Positions 27,189 to 37,700 of a stretch of DNA of 64,000 nucleotides are shown here, in pieces. Source of the DNA: Arenicella xantha. Its GTDB lineage: Bacteria > Pseudomonadota > Gammaproteobacteria > Arenicellales > Arenicellaceae. Position 1 is the first letter of the stretch. Each line of letters opens with the position of its first letter. The translations under genes were made by a program, and so were the position numbers. The DNA is taken from contig NZ_QNRT01000007.1 of NCBI RefSeq assembly GCF_003315245.1, forward strand, positions 1 to 64,000, written 5' to 3'. The notes below the pieces were generated by a model, which saw only the letters and a list, made by a program, of their open reading frames with translations, had not been told where the DNA came from and searched no databases.

Positions 27189-28178
27189 ATGAAAGTCGCA
27201 TTTCTAATTACGCCACATATGTTGGCGACCAGCCTAACCAACGCTTATGAGCTATTCTTTGCCGCCAATCAAACCGCGCTAACTCGTACTGGCAGTCAAA
27301 ACACCAAAGTTAAATTAGTTAAAGTGGCGGCTGACAATGCGCGCATTGAATTACCTTCAGGCCTAAGCTTACAACCAGACGTTAGGCTCGATCAGACCGC
27401 ATTTGATATGGTTTACATTCCAGCATTATGGCGCAATCCACGCCCTATTGTTCGTAATAACCCGGCCATAGTCGAATGGGTCCGCTGGCAGTATGAACAT
27501 GGAGCTATTCTCAATGCGACCGGCACTGGCGTATGCTTTATTGCTGAGACCGGTTTACTAAACGACAAACCAGCGACCACTCATTGGCACCATTTAGAGC
27601 AATTCGCTACCGACTACCCGTTGGTTGAACTCAAGCGTCAACATTTCATCACCTCAGCCGGACGTATTTTTTGCGCTGCCAGCATCAACGCACAAACCGA
27701 CTTAACGCTACATCACGTGCATCGCTACTACAGCAAAGAAATCTCTGATCACCTTTCTCAGCATTTCTCCCACGAAGTTCGTCAGCCCTTCGACCGCCTT
27801 AACTTTACCCAAAAGGAGAATTCAAACCACCCTGATGAAGTGGTACTGCAGGCACAACTATGGATGCAGAACCATATTAATAAGGCGGCTATTTCGATCC
27901 ATCGAGTGGCTGAGTTGTTCGGTATGAGTCAACGAAACTTCACGCGCCGATTTCGCATTGCCACGAATATGACTCCGCTCCAATATTTGCAACGGCAACG
28001 CTTCAATGTGGCGCGCGAACTATTGCAAAGCAGCAATCTCAGCATCGCCGAAATCGCCTATCGCGTGGGCTACCTCGACGTAAGCTACTTCACCAAATTA
28101 TTTAAACAATTCTCGTCAATAACGCCGAAGGAATACCGTAAAACGGTACGCGCAAAACTATTTAGTAGCCACGATTAG
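27189..28178 (+). CDS. GlxA family AraC-type transcriptional regulator
   Basis: 329 residues. The N-terminal DJ-1/PfpI-like domain (to about 190) contains ATGTGVCFIAETGLL, where the nucleophile region carries a cysteine. The C-terminal AraC/XylS domain has two helix-turn-helix motifs (VAELFGMSQRNFTRRF and IAEIAYRVGYLDVSYFTKLF). Such regulators sense small amine or amide metabolites. Inverted repeats upstream suggest autoregulation and perhaps control of fabY. Confidence 0.88.
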   Translation: MKVAFLITPHMLATSLTNAYELFFAANQTALTRTGSQNTKVKLVKVAADNARIELPSGLSLQPDVRLDQTAFDMVYIPALWRNPRPIVRNNPAIVEWVRWQYEHGAILNATGTGVCFIAETGLLNDKPATTHWHHLEQFATDYPLVELKRQHFITSAGRIFCAASINAQTDLTLHHVHRYYSKEISDHLSQHFSHEVRQPFDRLNFTQKENSNHPDEVVLQAQLWMQNHINKAAISIHRVAELFGMSQRNFTRRFRIATNMTPLQYLQRQRFNVARELLQSSNLSIAEIAYRVGYLDVSYFTKLFKQFSSITPKEYRKTVRAKLFSSHD

Positions 28179-28192
28179 CAAACAGCGCCAAC

Positions 28193-28588
28193 TCAGTCCG
28201 CCGGCTGAATTAGATCCCACTGGTTACCAACAAAATCCTCAAACACTGCCACTGTGCCATATTCGGTGGTTTTGGGTTCACGCACAAATTCTATCCCGCG
28301 TGATTGGTAGAGTTGATAATCGCGCCAAAAGTCATCGGTATACAAAAATAAAAAGACCCTGCCGCCAGTTTGGTTTCCAATCGCTTCTAATTGCGCCGAC
28401 TTGGTAGCACGCGCCAATAGCAAAGCTGACCCGTCGCAACCCGTCGGCTTCACTACAACCCAGCGCTTATTTTCGCTTTCAATTTGGGTATCCTCGACTA
28501 GCTCAAAACCGAGTTTATCCACGAAAAAATCAATCGCTGGATCATAATCCGGAACGACGAAACTTACTAAGCCTATGTGTTGCTTCAT
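28193..28588 (-). CDS. VOC (glyoxalase/bleomycin resistance) family protein
   Basis: 131 residues with the paired beta-alpha-beta-beta-beta modules of the VOC superfamily: HIGLVSFVVPDYDPAIDFFVDKLGFELVED at the start and FEDFVGNQWDLIQP at the end. The His2 and Glu112-type metal ligands are plausible. Substrate unknown. Convergent with the AraC-type regulator gene. Confidence 0.85.
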   Translation of the reverse strand: MKQHIGLVSFVVPDYDPAIDFFVDKLGFELVEDTQIESENKRWVVVKPTGCDGSALLLARATKSAQLEAIGNQTGGRVFLFLYTDDFWRDYQLYQSRGIEFVREPKTTEYGTVAVFEDFVGNQWDLIQPAD

Positions 28589-28713
28589 ACTAATTGGAGT
28601 CCATCTATTGCTTGGTTATTGGTATAGGGAGTAACTGTTATAAGCAGCGCCTTTCAACATACTAGGTGCCGAACTCAATCACCGGCATAAGCCAATTCCG
28701 CGCTCACAACGAC

Positions 28714-28743
28714 AAAGCGCCACGGGGTTAACCGTGACGCTTT
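28714..28743. terminator. hairpin after htpX
   Basis: AAAGCG-C-CACGG (28714-28725) pairs with CCGTG-A-CGCTTT (28732-28743) with one mismatch and a 6-base loop. It lies 39 bases after the htpX stop on the minus strand. Confidence 0.6.
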
Positions 28744-28781
28744 CCGTTACATTAAAACTGTATTACTTGAGCAATACTGAA

Positions 28782-29609
28782 TTAGCGATTTTTCAGCGCA
28801 GCAATCCGCTCTTCTAGTGGAGGATGCGTCGAGAACAAGCTTTTGACACTGCTGTTGATGCCAAACGCCGCTAATTGATCAGGAAGGTGACCAGCTTGTC
28901 CTTGCTTGAGCTTTTCCAGCGCTGCAATCATCTTGTGCGCGCCAGCGTACTCTGCGCCACCAGCATCGGCTCGGTACTCTCGTCGACGACTGAAGAATGC
29001 AACAACAATACTCGCAAGAAAACCAAACACGACTTGGCCAGCCATAAATCCAACAAAGTAGCCAATGCCACGTCCATCACGATCAATCGCTAATGCCAAC
29101 GCGCGCGCCAATAGCAGTACAAAGGTATTGACCACACCTTGTATTAAGGCCAGCGTCACCATGTCGCCGTTCGCCACATGAGCGATCTCATGACCCATAA
29201 CAGCTTCCGCTTCATCGCGTGTCATGTTGTGCAGCAAACCGGTACTGACGGCAACCAAAGCATTATTTTTATTGGCCCCAGTAGCAAACGCGTTCATGTC
29301 CGGCGTTTCGAAAATTCCGACTTCAGGCATGCCGATGCCAGCCTGCTCGGCTTGGCGTGCAACGGTGGTTAACAACCATTGCTCAGTTTCATTCCTAGGC
29401 GATTCGATGACATACACACCAGCCGCTCGCTTAGCCATTGATTTAGACATCAATAACGACACGATTGAGCCGCCGAAGCCAGCTACCAACGCAATAATAA
29501 GAAACCGGCCATCGCTGGTCTGATATTCTGCGGGCAAGAATTGAATGATAATACCGGCCACAATCATGATGGCGGCATTGGTCGCGATAAAATAAAAAAT
29601 ACGTCTCAC
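28782..29609 (-). CDS. htpX: membrane zinc protease HtpX
   Basis: 275 residues, M48 family. Two N-terminal membrane helices, the zinc motif VMGHEIAHVANGD, two more helices, and the downstream Glu ligand region FFSRRREYRADAGGAEYAG. It degrades damaged inner membrane proteins. Typically induced by the Cpx or heat-shock response; no such site was identified here. Confidence 0.94.
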   Translation of the reverse strand: MRRIFYFIATNAAIMIVAGIIIQFLPAEYQTSDGRFLIIALVAGFGGSIVSLLMSKSMAKRAAGVYVIESPRNETEQWLLTTVARQAEQAGIGMPEVGIFETPDMNAFATGANKNNALVAVSTGLLHNMTRDEAEAVMGHEIAHVANGDMVTLALIQGVVNTFVLLLARALALAIDRDGRGIGYFVGFMAGQVVFGFLASIVVAFFSRRREYRADAGGAEYAGAHKMIAALEKLKQGQAGHLPDQLAAFGINSSVKSLFSTHPPLEERIAALKNR

Positions 29610-29731
29610 AATTTCGTTCCTATGGGCTAAACATTGCCTATAATATGAGTACTGAAGACCCGTGTTTCAAGTTAAAAGTGTGACATTTGTGTCATGCTTT
29701 AAAGATAAGTGGGAACAAACAGGAAGAAGGC

Positions 29732-30184
29732 GTGCTTAAATCAATAAAGAAGCTGATTAAAAAGTCAGACAAAAAACCCGAAGGTGGGGAACTGGAGCTG
29801 AAACTGGCTGCAGCAACACTGATGTTTGAAGTCATTCGTTCGGATGGCCGTGTCGATAAAGTCGAATTAATCTACATGGGAGAAATTCTACGCCGCGAGT
29901 TCAAACTAAATGAAGAGGAACTTGAGGAACTTTTCAAACAAGCCAAAGATACCGCTCACGAAGCCACCAGTCTTCAAGGCTTCACTCGCGAAATTTGCGA
30001 TCAATGGGGCAGCACTAAGCGCATGAAATTGCTCGAATATTTATGGATGTTGGCGCTGGCTGATGACCAAATAGACCCGCATGAACGACACCTAGTTAGG
30101 AAAGTCGCTGGATTGCTTTACCTTAACGAGAAGCAGATTGTGCAAAGTCGCGAACGCGCCAAACAACAATTAGGTATGCAATAA
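29732..30184 (+). CDS. TerB-like protein, copy 1
   Basis: About 150 residues from a GTG at 29732 with AGGA about 7 bases upstream; a longer frame to a TTG at 29687 is less likely. All-helical TerB/DjlA-like domain with acidic metal-type loops: SDGRVDKVEL and LADDQIDPHERHLV. Many such proteins are small cytosolic modules of unknown function. Tandem paralogue with the next gene. Confidence 0.8.
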   Translation: MLKSIKKLIKKSDKKPEGGELELKLAAATLMFEVIRSDGRVDKVELIYMGEILRREFKLNEEELEELFKQAKDTAHEATSLQGFTREICDQWGSTKRMKLLEYLWMLALADDQIDPHERHLVRKVAGLLYLNEKQIVQSRERAKQQLGMQ

Positions 30185-30306
30185 ACCTTAACGCTAGCCG
30201 CTAGTCTAATTGTGGTATGTCACTCAACAATCTGGCGAGATACACTAACTAATGCTCTAATTAGCGCCAATCTTAATGACACTCAACCCCGCCCTGCGAG
30301 CCGGCC

Positions 30307-30750
30307 ATGACATTCTCTGATCATTCGAAACCTACAGATACTGTTAAAAACCTAGACATTCAAACCGCTGCGGCGGCACTAATGATAAAGGTAATGGAAG
30401 CCGATGGTGTGGTCGACAAGCTCGAGCTGGCGAATGTTATCGAGATACTACGCAACCAGTTTTTGATGACCAGCGACGAGATCATACCGTTGCTGGACCG
30501 TGCTAGTGCCGCCAGCAACCAGGAAAAATCACTCGAAACCCTAGCTGGAAAACTGTGTCGAGACTGGGGTCCCAAAGAACGCAGCCAATTGTTGGACGAC
30601 TTCTGGCTGATCGCCATATCAGATAATGATATCGACTTTGGTGAGCGCGCGGTGATCGACAGTATCGCGCGAGGCCTCGGACTTGGAGCCAACGATATTC
30701 AAGCTGCACGCACCAAGGCTGAGCAAAAACTAGAATTAAATACCCCCTAG
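30307..30750 (+). CDS. TerB-like protein, copy 2
   Basis: 147 residues with the same layout as copy 1: AAAALMIKVMEADGVVDKLEL at the N-terminus and IAISDNDIDFGERAVID at the second acidic loop. It probably arose by duplication. The 120-base spacing could hold a separate promoter. Function unknown. Confidence 0.8.
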   Translation: MTFSDHSKPTDTVKNLDIQTAAAALMIKVMEADGVVDKLELANVIEILRNQFLMTSDEIIPLLDRASAASNQEKSLETLAGKLCRDWGPKERSQLLDDFWLIAISDNDIDFGERAVIDSIARGLGLGANDIQAARTKAEQKLELNTP

Positions 30751-30796
30751 CCCTACAATACGGGTCGATTCCGTTGACTTTCGAGACAAGGCACCT

Positions 30797-31927
30797 ATGA
30801 CTCATTCATATAATTTCAAGGCACAAGCGGTTGTTACGTTACGAGCATGTTTAACCTTAGCCGCGGTTTATTTCCTGACGGCTTGCACCGCTTCAGACTC
30901 AAACCCTGAAGCCGCCACAACCCAAACCAAACAAGAGAAAATCACTCTGAGTTTGGCTCACGGATGGCCCAAAGGCTTTCCGGTTTTTGGCGAGTCGGTG
31001 GAACGTTACAAGGAGCTAGTAGAAGAACTCTCCGATGGACGCATAATCATCAACGTTGATAGTGCCAATCGACATAAATCTGCCTTCGGTATCTTTGATT
31101 TTGTTAAAAGTGGTCAATACGACATTGGCCAGTCAGCATCGTACTACTATGGCGGAAAGGATCCCGATGCATTGTTCTTCTCCTCCATGCCATTCGACAT
31201 GACCGAGCAAGAACAAACAGCATGGTTTTATGAAGGCGGCGGACTCGAACTTGCCAATGAGGTGTACGCCAAACACAATATTGAAGTCATGCTGGGAGGC
31301 AATACCGGCATGCAGATGGGCGGCTGGTTTCGCAAAGAAATAAACAGCGTCGATGACCTGAAAGGACTGAAGATGCGCATCCCAGGGTTCGGCGGTAAAG
31401 TCATCGCTGGCGTTGGCGCTGTGCCGACTAACATTCCGGCTGGCGAACTTTATCAAGCACTCGAACGTGGCACTATCGATGCTCTTGAATGGGTCGGACC
31501 GGGGCTAGATTTACGCATGGGATTTCACAAGGTTGCGCCATACTATTACACCGGCTGGCATGAACCGGGTACCGAATTATTGTATTTTTTCAATCGCGAC
31601 AGCATGAACAAACTGCCTAACTGGGCACAGTCAATCTTGCGCAATGCCGCTAAGCTAACGGCGTACAATATGACCACATCGAGCTTTGCCGCAAACGCCG
31701 ATAACTGGGCAACTATTTCAAGTCAATTTCCTGATGTAAAGGTAAAACAGTTCCCTCCTGAAGTGGTTCAAGCCTTAAAAGCCTCAAACCAAGCGTTGTT
31801 AGATGCTGAAGTCCAACGTAGTCCAGTGGCTGAAAAAATATTGGCATCGCGTGCCGCATACCTTAAGAAAGCTCGCGCTTGGACCGAAGTTGGAGAGCAA
31901 GCCTACCTCGAATCCATGGCCAACTAA
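30797..31927 (+). CDS. TRAP transporter solute-binding lipoprotein, DctP/TakP type
   Basis: 376 residues. A signal peptide ends in the lipobox LTAC (cysteine about residue 30), so the binding protein is lipid-anchored, less common for this family. The DctP fold includes LKGLKMRIPGFGGKV (substrate arginine), AGELYQALERGTIDALEWVGP and APYYYTGWHEPG, features shared with TakP-type 2-oxoacid binders. It delivers substrate to the DctQ/DctM permease encoded next. Confidence 0.88.
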   Translation: MTHSYNFKAQAVVTLRACLTLAAVYFLTACTASDSNPEAATTQTKQEKITLSLAHGWPKGFPVFGESVERYKELVEELSDGRIIINVDSANRHKSAFGIFDFVKSGQYDIGQSASYYYGGKDPDALFFSSMPFDMTEQEQTAWFYEGGGLELANEVYAKHNIEVMLGGNTGMQMGGWFRKEINSVDDLKGLKMRIPGFGGKVIAGVGAVPTNIPAGELYQALERGTIDALEWVGPGLDLRMGFHKVAPYYYTGWHEPGTELLYFFNRDSMNKLPNWAQSILRNAAKLTAYNMTTSSFAANADNWATISSQFPDVKVKQFPPEVVQALKASNQALLDAEVQRSPVAEKILASRAAYLKKARAWTEVGEQAYLESMAN

Positions 31928-31951
31928 TCTAATTAGGGCGAACCCTCGATT

Positions 31952-32533
31952 ATGCTTCGAACGATTATCGACACCATCAATCGCCTGATGCGCGGGCTAG
32001 GTGCGATTGCGGCCAGCTTGCTGATTGCGCTGGTGTTTATGCTCGCGTTCAATGTGATTATGCGCTATGCCTTCGATGCCTCATCAATCGGACTCGAGGA
32101 ATTATCTTGGCATTTTTACGCTGCGGTGTTTTTGCTCGGCATTCCCTACGCGCTGCAATCCGAATCACACGTCCGCGTCGACCTTGTTTTTGATCGACTA
32201 TCGCCTCGAAAACAGGCGATTATCGATTTAGTTGGAACCTTGATTTTTCTGATACCTACTTGCTTAATTATCATTTGGGCTGGATGGAACTTTACCGCCG
32301 CCGCTTATCAGCTTGGTGGCAACCCAGATAACCTGAGCGATTTCTTCACACAGTTGGTAAGCACTGGAATCGGCGAAAAGTCGCAAGACCCAGGTGGATT
32401 ACTGAATCGCTGGATTATTAAAGGCGTTATCCCATTGGCATTCGCAGGATTATTGCTAGCCGCTATCGCGTTCTTATTAGAACGGGTTGAACGATTACGC
32501 CACACCACCAAGCCAGACCGAGGTGCCCAATGA
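31952..32533 (+). CDS. TRAP transporter small permease (DctQ)
   Basis: 193 residues with four membrane helices. DctQ features: MRYAFDASSIGLEELSWHFY and a long loop with ESHVRVDLV. The insertion before the last helix (SQDPGGLLNRWIIKGVIPLAFA) resembles TakQ-type subunits. The stop overlaps the DctM start by 4 bases. Confidence 0.88.
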   Translation: MLRTIIDTINRLMRGLGAIAASLLIALVFMLAFNVIMRYAFDASSIGLEELSWHFYAAVFLLGIPYALQSESHVRVDLVFDRLSPRKQAIIDLVGTLIFLIPTCLIIIWAGWNFTAAAYQLGGNPDNLSDFFTQLVSTGIGEKSQDPGGLLNRWIIKGVIPLAFAGLLLAAIAFLLERVERLRHTTKPDRGAQ

Positions 32534-33852
32534 TTGGCGTATCGATCTTTGTGGTGGCATTGTTGGTACTGCTATTTGGCTACCCGGTGGCATTTACCTT
32601 TGCCGGTATCGGCATTGCTTTTGTCGTTCTGTTCGCCGACCCGAATCAGTTGGCGCAGATACCGTACCGAATCTATTCCAATATGGGCGATAACGGTGAG
32701 GGACTAGTATTAATGGCCGTCCCGTTGTTTATCTTCATGGGTATTATTTTGCAACGCACCAAGTTGGCGGAGCAATTACTCGAGTCCATGGGGCAATTAT
32801 TCGGCTCGGTTCGTGGTGGATTGGCTATCTCAACGGTATTGGTCGGCGCACTATTGGCGGCTTCTACCGGCGTCGTTGGTGCCAGCGTTGTTGCAATGGG
32901 GCTTATCTCGCTACCGGTGATGCTACGTCATGGTTATCAAACCGAAATCGCTTCCGGCACAATTTTGGCCTCCGGCACATTAGGCCAGATTATCCCACCG
33001 TCGATCGTGCTGATCATACTTGCCGACGTATTGAGCGTACCGGTCGGTGACTTATTTAGAGCCGCCTTAGCACCAGGGCTAGTGCTCATCGGCTGTTATA
33101 TCGGCTATGTGCTTATCTATAGTTGGCTCAACCCGCAAGCGGCACCAGCAATTAGAGAACAAGGTTCTAGCCAACCTCGCGGCAAGATAATCATCTCGGC
33201 GCTGATTGCGGTGATTCCGCCGTTGGCACTTATCTTAATCGTACTGGGGTCGATCTTTAACGCCGTCGCAACGCCAACTGAATCATCCGCATTGGGATGT
33301 GTTGGGGCTATTATGCTGGCAATTCTATACCGCAAATTTTCGTTTAGAATGTTATGGGAAAGTGCCCACGAAACGGTCAAAATCACCGCGATGGTTTTCG
33401 CTGTTTTACTCGGTGCATCGATTTTTTCGATGGGATTCTCCTACACCGGCGGCGAGCATCAAGTTGAGCAACTATTGTTGGCGATTCCTGGCGAGAAATG
33501 GGGCTTTCTGATTGCCATCATGTTACTAATTACGCTACTCGGCTTCTTTCTCGACTACATTGAGATTTCTTACATCGTATTGCCACTGGTGTATGCAGTG
33601 GTGGTCGAGTTAGGCATAAACCAAGTTTGGTTTGCGATCTTAGTGGCAATGAATTTACAGACTTCGTTTCTGACGCCGCCATTTGGCTTCGCATTGTTCT
33701 ACCTAAAAGGTGTCGCTCCACCAGAAGTTAAAACGACTCAGATTTATCGTGGCGCGGTGCCATTTATTATTATTCAGTTGATCGTCCTAATCACCATGCT
33801 AGTGTTCCCAGAATGGTATGGCATGAGCTCTGAGCAACCGAGTTTATGGTGA
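32530..33852 (+). CDS. TRAP transporter large permease (DctM)
   Basis: 440 residues and about a dozen membrane helices. Contains YPVAFTFAGIG, the ASTGVVGASVVAMGLISLP segment with sodium-site residues, GTLGQIIPPSIVLI and LQTSFLTPPFGFALFYLKG. It forms the sodium-driven symport channel with DctQ. Substrate is inferred from the binding protein only (possibly a 2-oxoacid). Confidence 0.93.
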   Translation: MIGVSIFVVALLVLLFGYPVAFTFAGIGIAFVVLFADPNQLAQIPYRIYSNMGDNGEGLVLMAVPLFIFMGIILQRTKLAEQLLESMGQLFGSVRGGLAISTVLVGALLAASTGVVGASVVAMGLISLPVMLRHGYQTEIASGTILASGTLGQIIPPSIVLIILADVLSVPVGDLFRAALAPGLVLIGCYIGYVLIYSWLNPQAAPAIREQGSSQPRGKIIISALIAVIPPLALILIVLGSIFNAVATPTESSALGCVGAIMLAILYRKFSFRMLWESAHETVKITAMVFAVLLGASIFSMGFSYTGGEHQVEQLLLAIPGEKWGFLIAIMLLITLLGFFLDYIEISYIVLPLVYAVVVELGINQVWFAILVAMNLQTSFLTPPFGFALFYLKGVAPPEVKTTQIYRGAVPFIIIQLIVLITMLVFPEWYGMSSEQPSLW

Positions 33853-33853
33853 G

Positions 33854-34729
33854 ATGCCAGCCCCCGCAGCGCGCCACCTAGAGACCATTCCCTTCACGGC
33901 AGATGACGGCGTAAGCAATGCGCTATGCCTCGTCAAGGCTCATCCAACTGCCAAGCACACCGTGTTGATGATGCCTGCAATGGGGGTTCCTGCGCACAAA
34001 TACGAACCCTTAATGCAGGCATTAGCGCAATTGGGCGTAACCGCTGGAGTCTTTGATTTAAGAGGTCACGGTGCTAGCTCTATTCGCCCTTCTCGCAAGG
34101 TGGATTTTTCCTATAGCGAGCTAGTTGAACACGACCTGCCTGCGGCAATTAACACCATACGCCACCACACCAACAACCGCCCAATCACCTTATTGGGACA
34201 CAGCTTAGGCGGCCAAGTGTCTATGCTTTCGTTAGCCAATTCAAACATAGATATCAATGGCATAGCTCTGGTTGCCTCATGTTCAGTCTACTATCGCGGA
34301 TGGCCTTGGCCGGAGAGTTGGTCAATCTTGTTGTTTAGCCAAGTTTGCAATCTGACCGCCCAACTATGCGGTTATTTCCCAGGTCACCGCTTTCGATTTG
34401 GCGGCAATGAAGCGCGTGGTGTCATGCGTGATTGGGCCCACAATGCACGCACTGGAACGTATCGCTTAGCCCACAGCAAGGTCGATTACGAAGCGCGCTT
34501 AAAGCAGATTAATATCCCAGTTCTCGCCATTAACTTTACCGATGATAAGTTAGCCCCAGCTAGTGCCACACAAAAACTACTGGAAAAATTGGATCAAAAA
34601 TCGCCTCAGCATTGCGTAATACTAGATGGTTCGATGCTAGGTACTAAGCGTGCCGACCACTTCGCATTTCTCCGTCATCCAAACAAGGTTGCTGAAACGG
34701 TTGTGAATTGGCTCAATCCTCACGGATAA
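33854..34729 (+). CDS. alpha/beta hydrolase
   Basis: 291 residues. Nucleophile elbow GHSLGGQ (serine near 113), an upstream oxyanion region MMPAMGVPAHKYEP and a late histidine in ADHFAFLRHP. The start is one base after the DctM stop, so it belongs to the TRAP operon and may act on the imported substrate or an ester form of it. Substrate unknown. Confidence 0.82.
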   Translation: MPAPAARHLETIPFTADDGVSNALCLVKAHPTAKHTVLMMPAMGVPAHKYEPLMQALAQLGVTAGVFDLRGHGASSIRPSRKVDFSYSELVEHDLPAAINTIRHHTNNRPITLLGHSLGGQVSMLSLANSNIDINGIALVASCSVYYRGWPWPESWSILLFSQVCNLTAQLCGYFPGHRFRFGGNEARGVMRDWAHNARTGTYRLAHSKVDYEARLKQINIPVLAINFTDDKLAPASATQKLLEKLDQKSPQHCVILDGSMLGTKRADHFAFLRHPNKVAETVVNWLNPHG

Positions 34730-34786
34730 TCTGATCGGTAAATGCTAGAATCAGCCCTGTTTTTTTAACCAGTCACAGGTTCCGTT

Positions 34787-37700
34787 GTGCAATCCCCACG
34801 TAATCCCCAACTCCCCGATAAAGCCGGTGATGTACTGCACTGGCGCAAATTGCATGGCTCTGCCGCCAGCTTAGCCGTTGCCTCGCTAGCACAACAAGCT
34901 GGCCCGCTGGTGTATGTGTGCTCTCAAGCTCAGCATATGACAGCTGTTGCATCAGAGCTGCGTTTCTTCTTAGGGGCTGACACGCCGGTTTACTCATTTC
35001 CAGACTGGGAGTGCTTGCCGTACGATCGCGTATCACCACATCCGGATATTATTTCTCAGCGACTTTTGGCTCTGCATCGGTTACCAAGCCTAAAACAAGG
35101 TGTGCTGGTAATTCCCATCACAGCATTGATGCAGCGTCTGGCACCAAAGAGCTATATCGACGCACACACCTTTCAACTGGCCGAGGGCGATGATCTAGAC
35201 ACCGAAGCGTTCCGACAACGGTTAGTTGAGGCCGGTTATTACAGTGTCGATCAAGTCATGGCGCCTGGTGAATTTGCAATTCGCGGCGGTATCGTTGATG
35301 TCTATCCATCGGGCGAAAAATCACCGTTTAGACTCGACCTATTCGACACCACGATTGAGTCAATCAGGTTGTTCGATACTGAGTCACAACGGTCAACCGA
35401 TGCGCTCAGCAAAATTGAACTGCTGCCAGCACGAGAGTTTCCGCTTGATGAGCACAGCGTCGCGCACTTCAGGCAAGCCTTTCGTGCCACGGTGGATGGC
35501 GATCCTAAACAATCAATGATTTATCGTGAAGTGAGCAAAGGTTTAGCGCCGACTGGTGCTGAATTTTACCTGCCTCTGTTTTTTGAACACACCAACACAC
35601 TGTTTGATTTTCTCCCCACCAACACTGGCTTTGTACTTGAAGAAGGCGCAATGGAGAATGCTGAGTCGTTAACTCAAGAGATTACCGACCGTTACAACAA
35701 TGCCAAACTAAATTCAGAGTGGCCTCCCCTCGCCCCTGAATTATTGTTTTTGACGCCAGAAAATATTTTTGCCGGACTTAAGTCATACCCTCGTGCACAG
35801 CTGCTCAACCTTAACCTCAAAGCCGCCAAGCATATTGTCGATTTCGACACCTTGCCGCCGAAAAGCTTCACTATTAATCCGCGCGGCGAAGACCCATATG
35901 CCGATTTCATTCACTATATCCGCGACCAACAGCACCGCACTTTATTGGTCGCTGAATCAGCTGGCCGACGCGAAAGTTTAATCGGACTACTGAAAGAACA
36001 CGACCTACGCTGTCGCACGGTTAAGAGCTGGCAAGAGTTTATCGATGCTGATGACGACATCAGTCTGACCGTGTCACCAATCGACCGCGGCTTGCGCCTC
36101 GCCGATGGTAACGTAGAAATAATCACCGAATCCCAATTGTATGGCGAACGCACGTTTCAACGACGCAAGCGCTCTGACAAAAACCGCGACCCGGATGCCA
36201 TCATTAAGTCCTTAGCGGAATTAAACATCGGCGACCCGGTGGTACACGAAGATCATGGTGTCGGTCGTTATCGTGGTCTCGAGACCCTAACTCTAGATGG
36301 TGACGACAATGAATTCGCCACCATCGAGTATCAAGGTGGCGATAAAATCTACATTCCGGTGTTATCACTGGACTTAGTATCACGCTACGTTGGTGGTGGC
36401 CCAGAGACTGCACCATTGCACAAAATGGGCAGCGACACATGGGTCAAACTACGCACTAAAGCAAAAGAGAAAGCCTATGATGTGGCTGCCGAATTACTGG
36501 AAATTCAGGCGCTACGGTTGGCACGCGTTGGCCACGCATTCCCAGCTATTGATCACAGCTACGATGCATTCTCCGCCGGCTTTGGATTTGAAGAGACGCC
36601 TGACCAAGAACAAGTAATAAGTGATGTCATTAGTGACATGACCACCGCCAAGCCCATGGACCGCTTGGTCTGTGGTGATGTGGGCTTCGGCAAAACCGAG
36701 ATTGCACTGCGCGCAGCCTATATGGCAATCGCTGGTAGCAAGCAAGTTGTGATCTTAGTGCCCACCACACTACTCGCGCAGCAACACTACAATAATTTTG
36801 CTGATCGATTTGCTGATTGGCCAGTTAACGTAGAACTGTTCTCGCGCTTTCGTTCAGCCAAAGAAACCGCTGCAGGTCTAAAGGGCATCAAAGACGGCAC
36901 CGTAGACATTGCAGTAGGTACTCATAAACTTATTCAAAAAGGCATTGAGTTCAAAGACTTAGGACTAATGATAATCGACGAGGAGCACCGCTTCGGTGTG
37001 CGTCAAAAAGAACAACTAAAAAAATTGCGTAGCCAGGTCGATATCTTAACGCTAACGGCTACACCGATCCCCAGAACACTCAACTTCGCCCTCAGTGGAC
37101 TACGCGACATCTCGGTGATCGCAACCCCGCCACGAGCTCGACTTTCGGTGAAAACTTTTGTGCGAGAATGGGATGACGCGTTACTAAAAGAAGCGTTGAT
37201 CCGCGAAATTCGACGTGGTGGCCAAGTCTACTTCTTACATAATGAAGTACAAACTATCGAGAAGATGCAAGCTCGCATATTAGATTTGGTGCCCGAAGCT
37301 CAGATTAAAATCGGCCACGGTCAGATGCCTGAACGCGAACTGGAAAGCGTTATGCGAGACTTCTACCATCAGCGATTCAATGTATTGCTGTGTACCACTA
37401 TTGTCGAAAGCGGAATCGACGTGCCCACCGCAAACACTATTATCATCAATCGGGCCGACCGCTTTGGCTTAGCCCAATTGCACCAACTGCGTGGGCGTGT
37501 CGGGCGATCACATCATCAAGCCTATGCCTACATGATTTCACCGCCGCTCAATACCATGACCGACGATGCCCGCAAACGCCTCACAGCGATTGAGTCACTC
37601 GATACACTCGGCGCCGGTTTTGCACTAGCATCGCAAGACTTAGAGATTCGCGGTGCTGGCGAACTGCTAGGTGAATCACAAAGCGGTATGATCGACCAAA

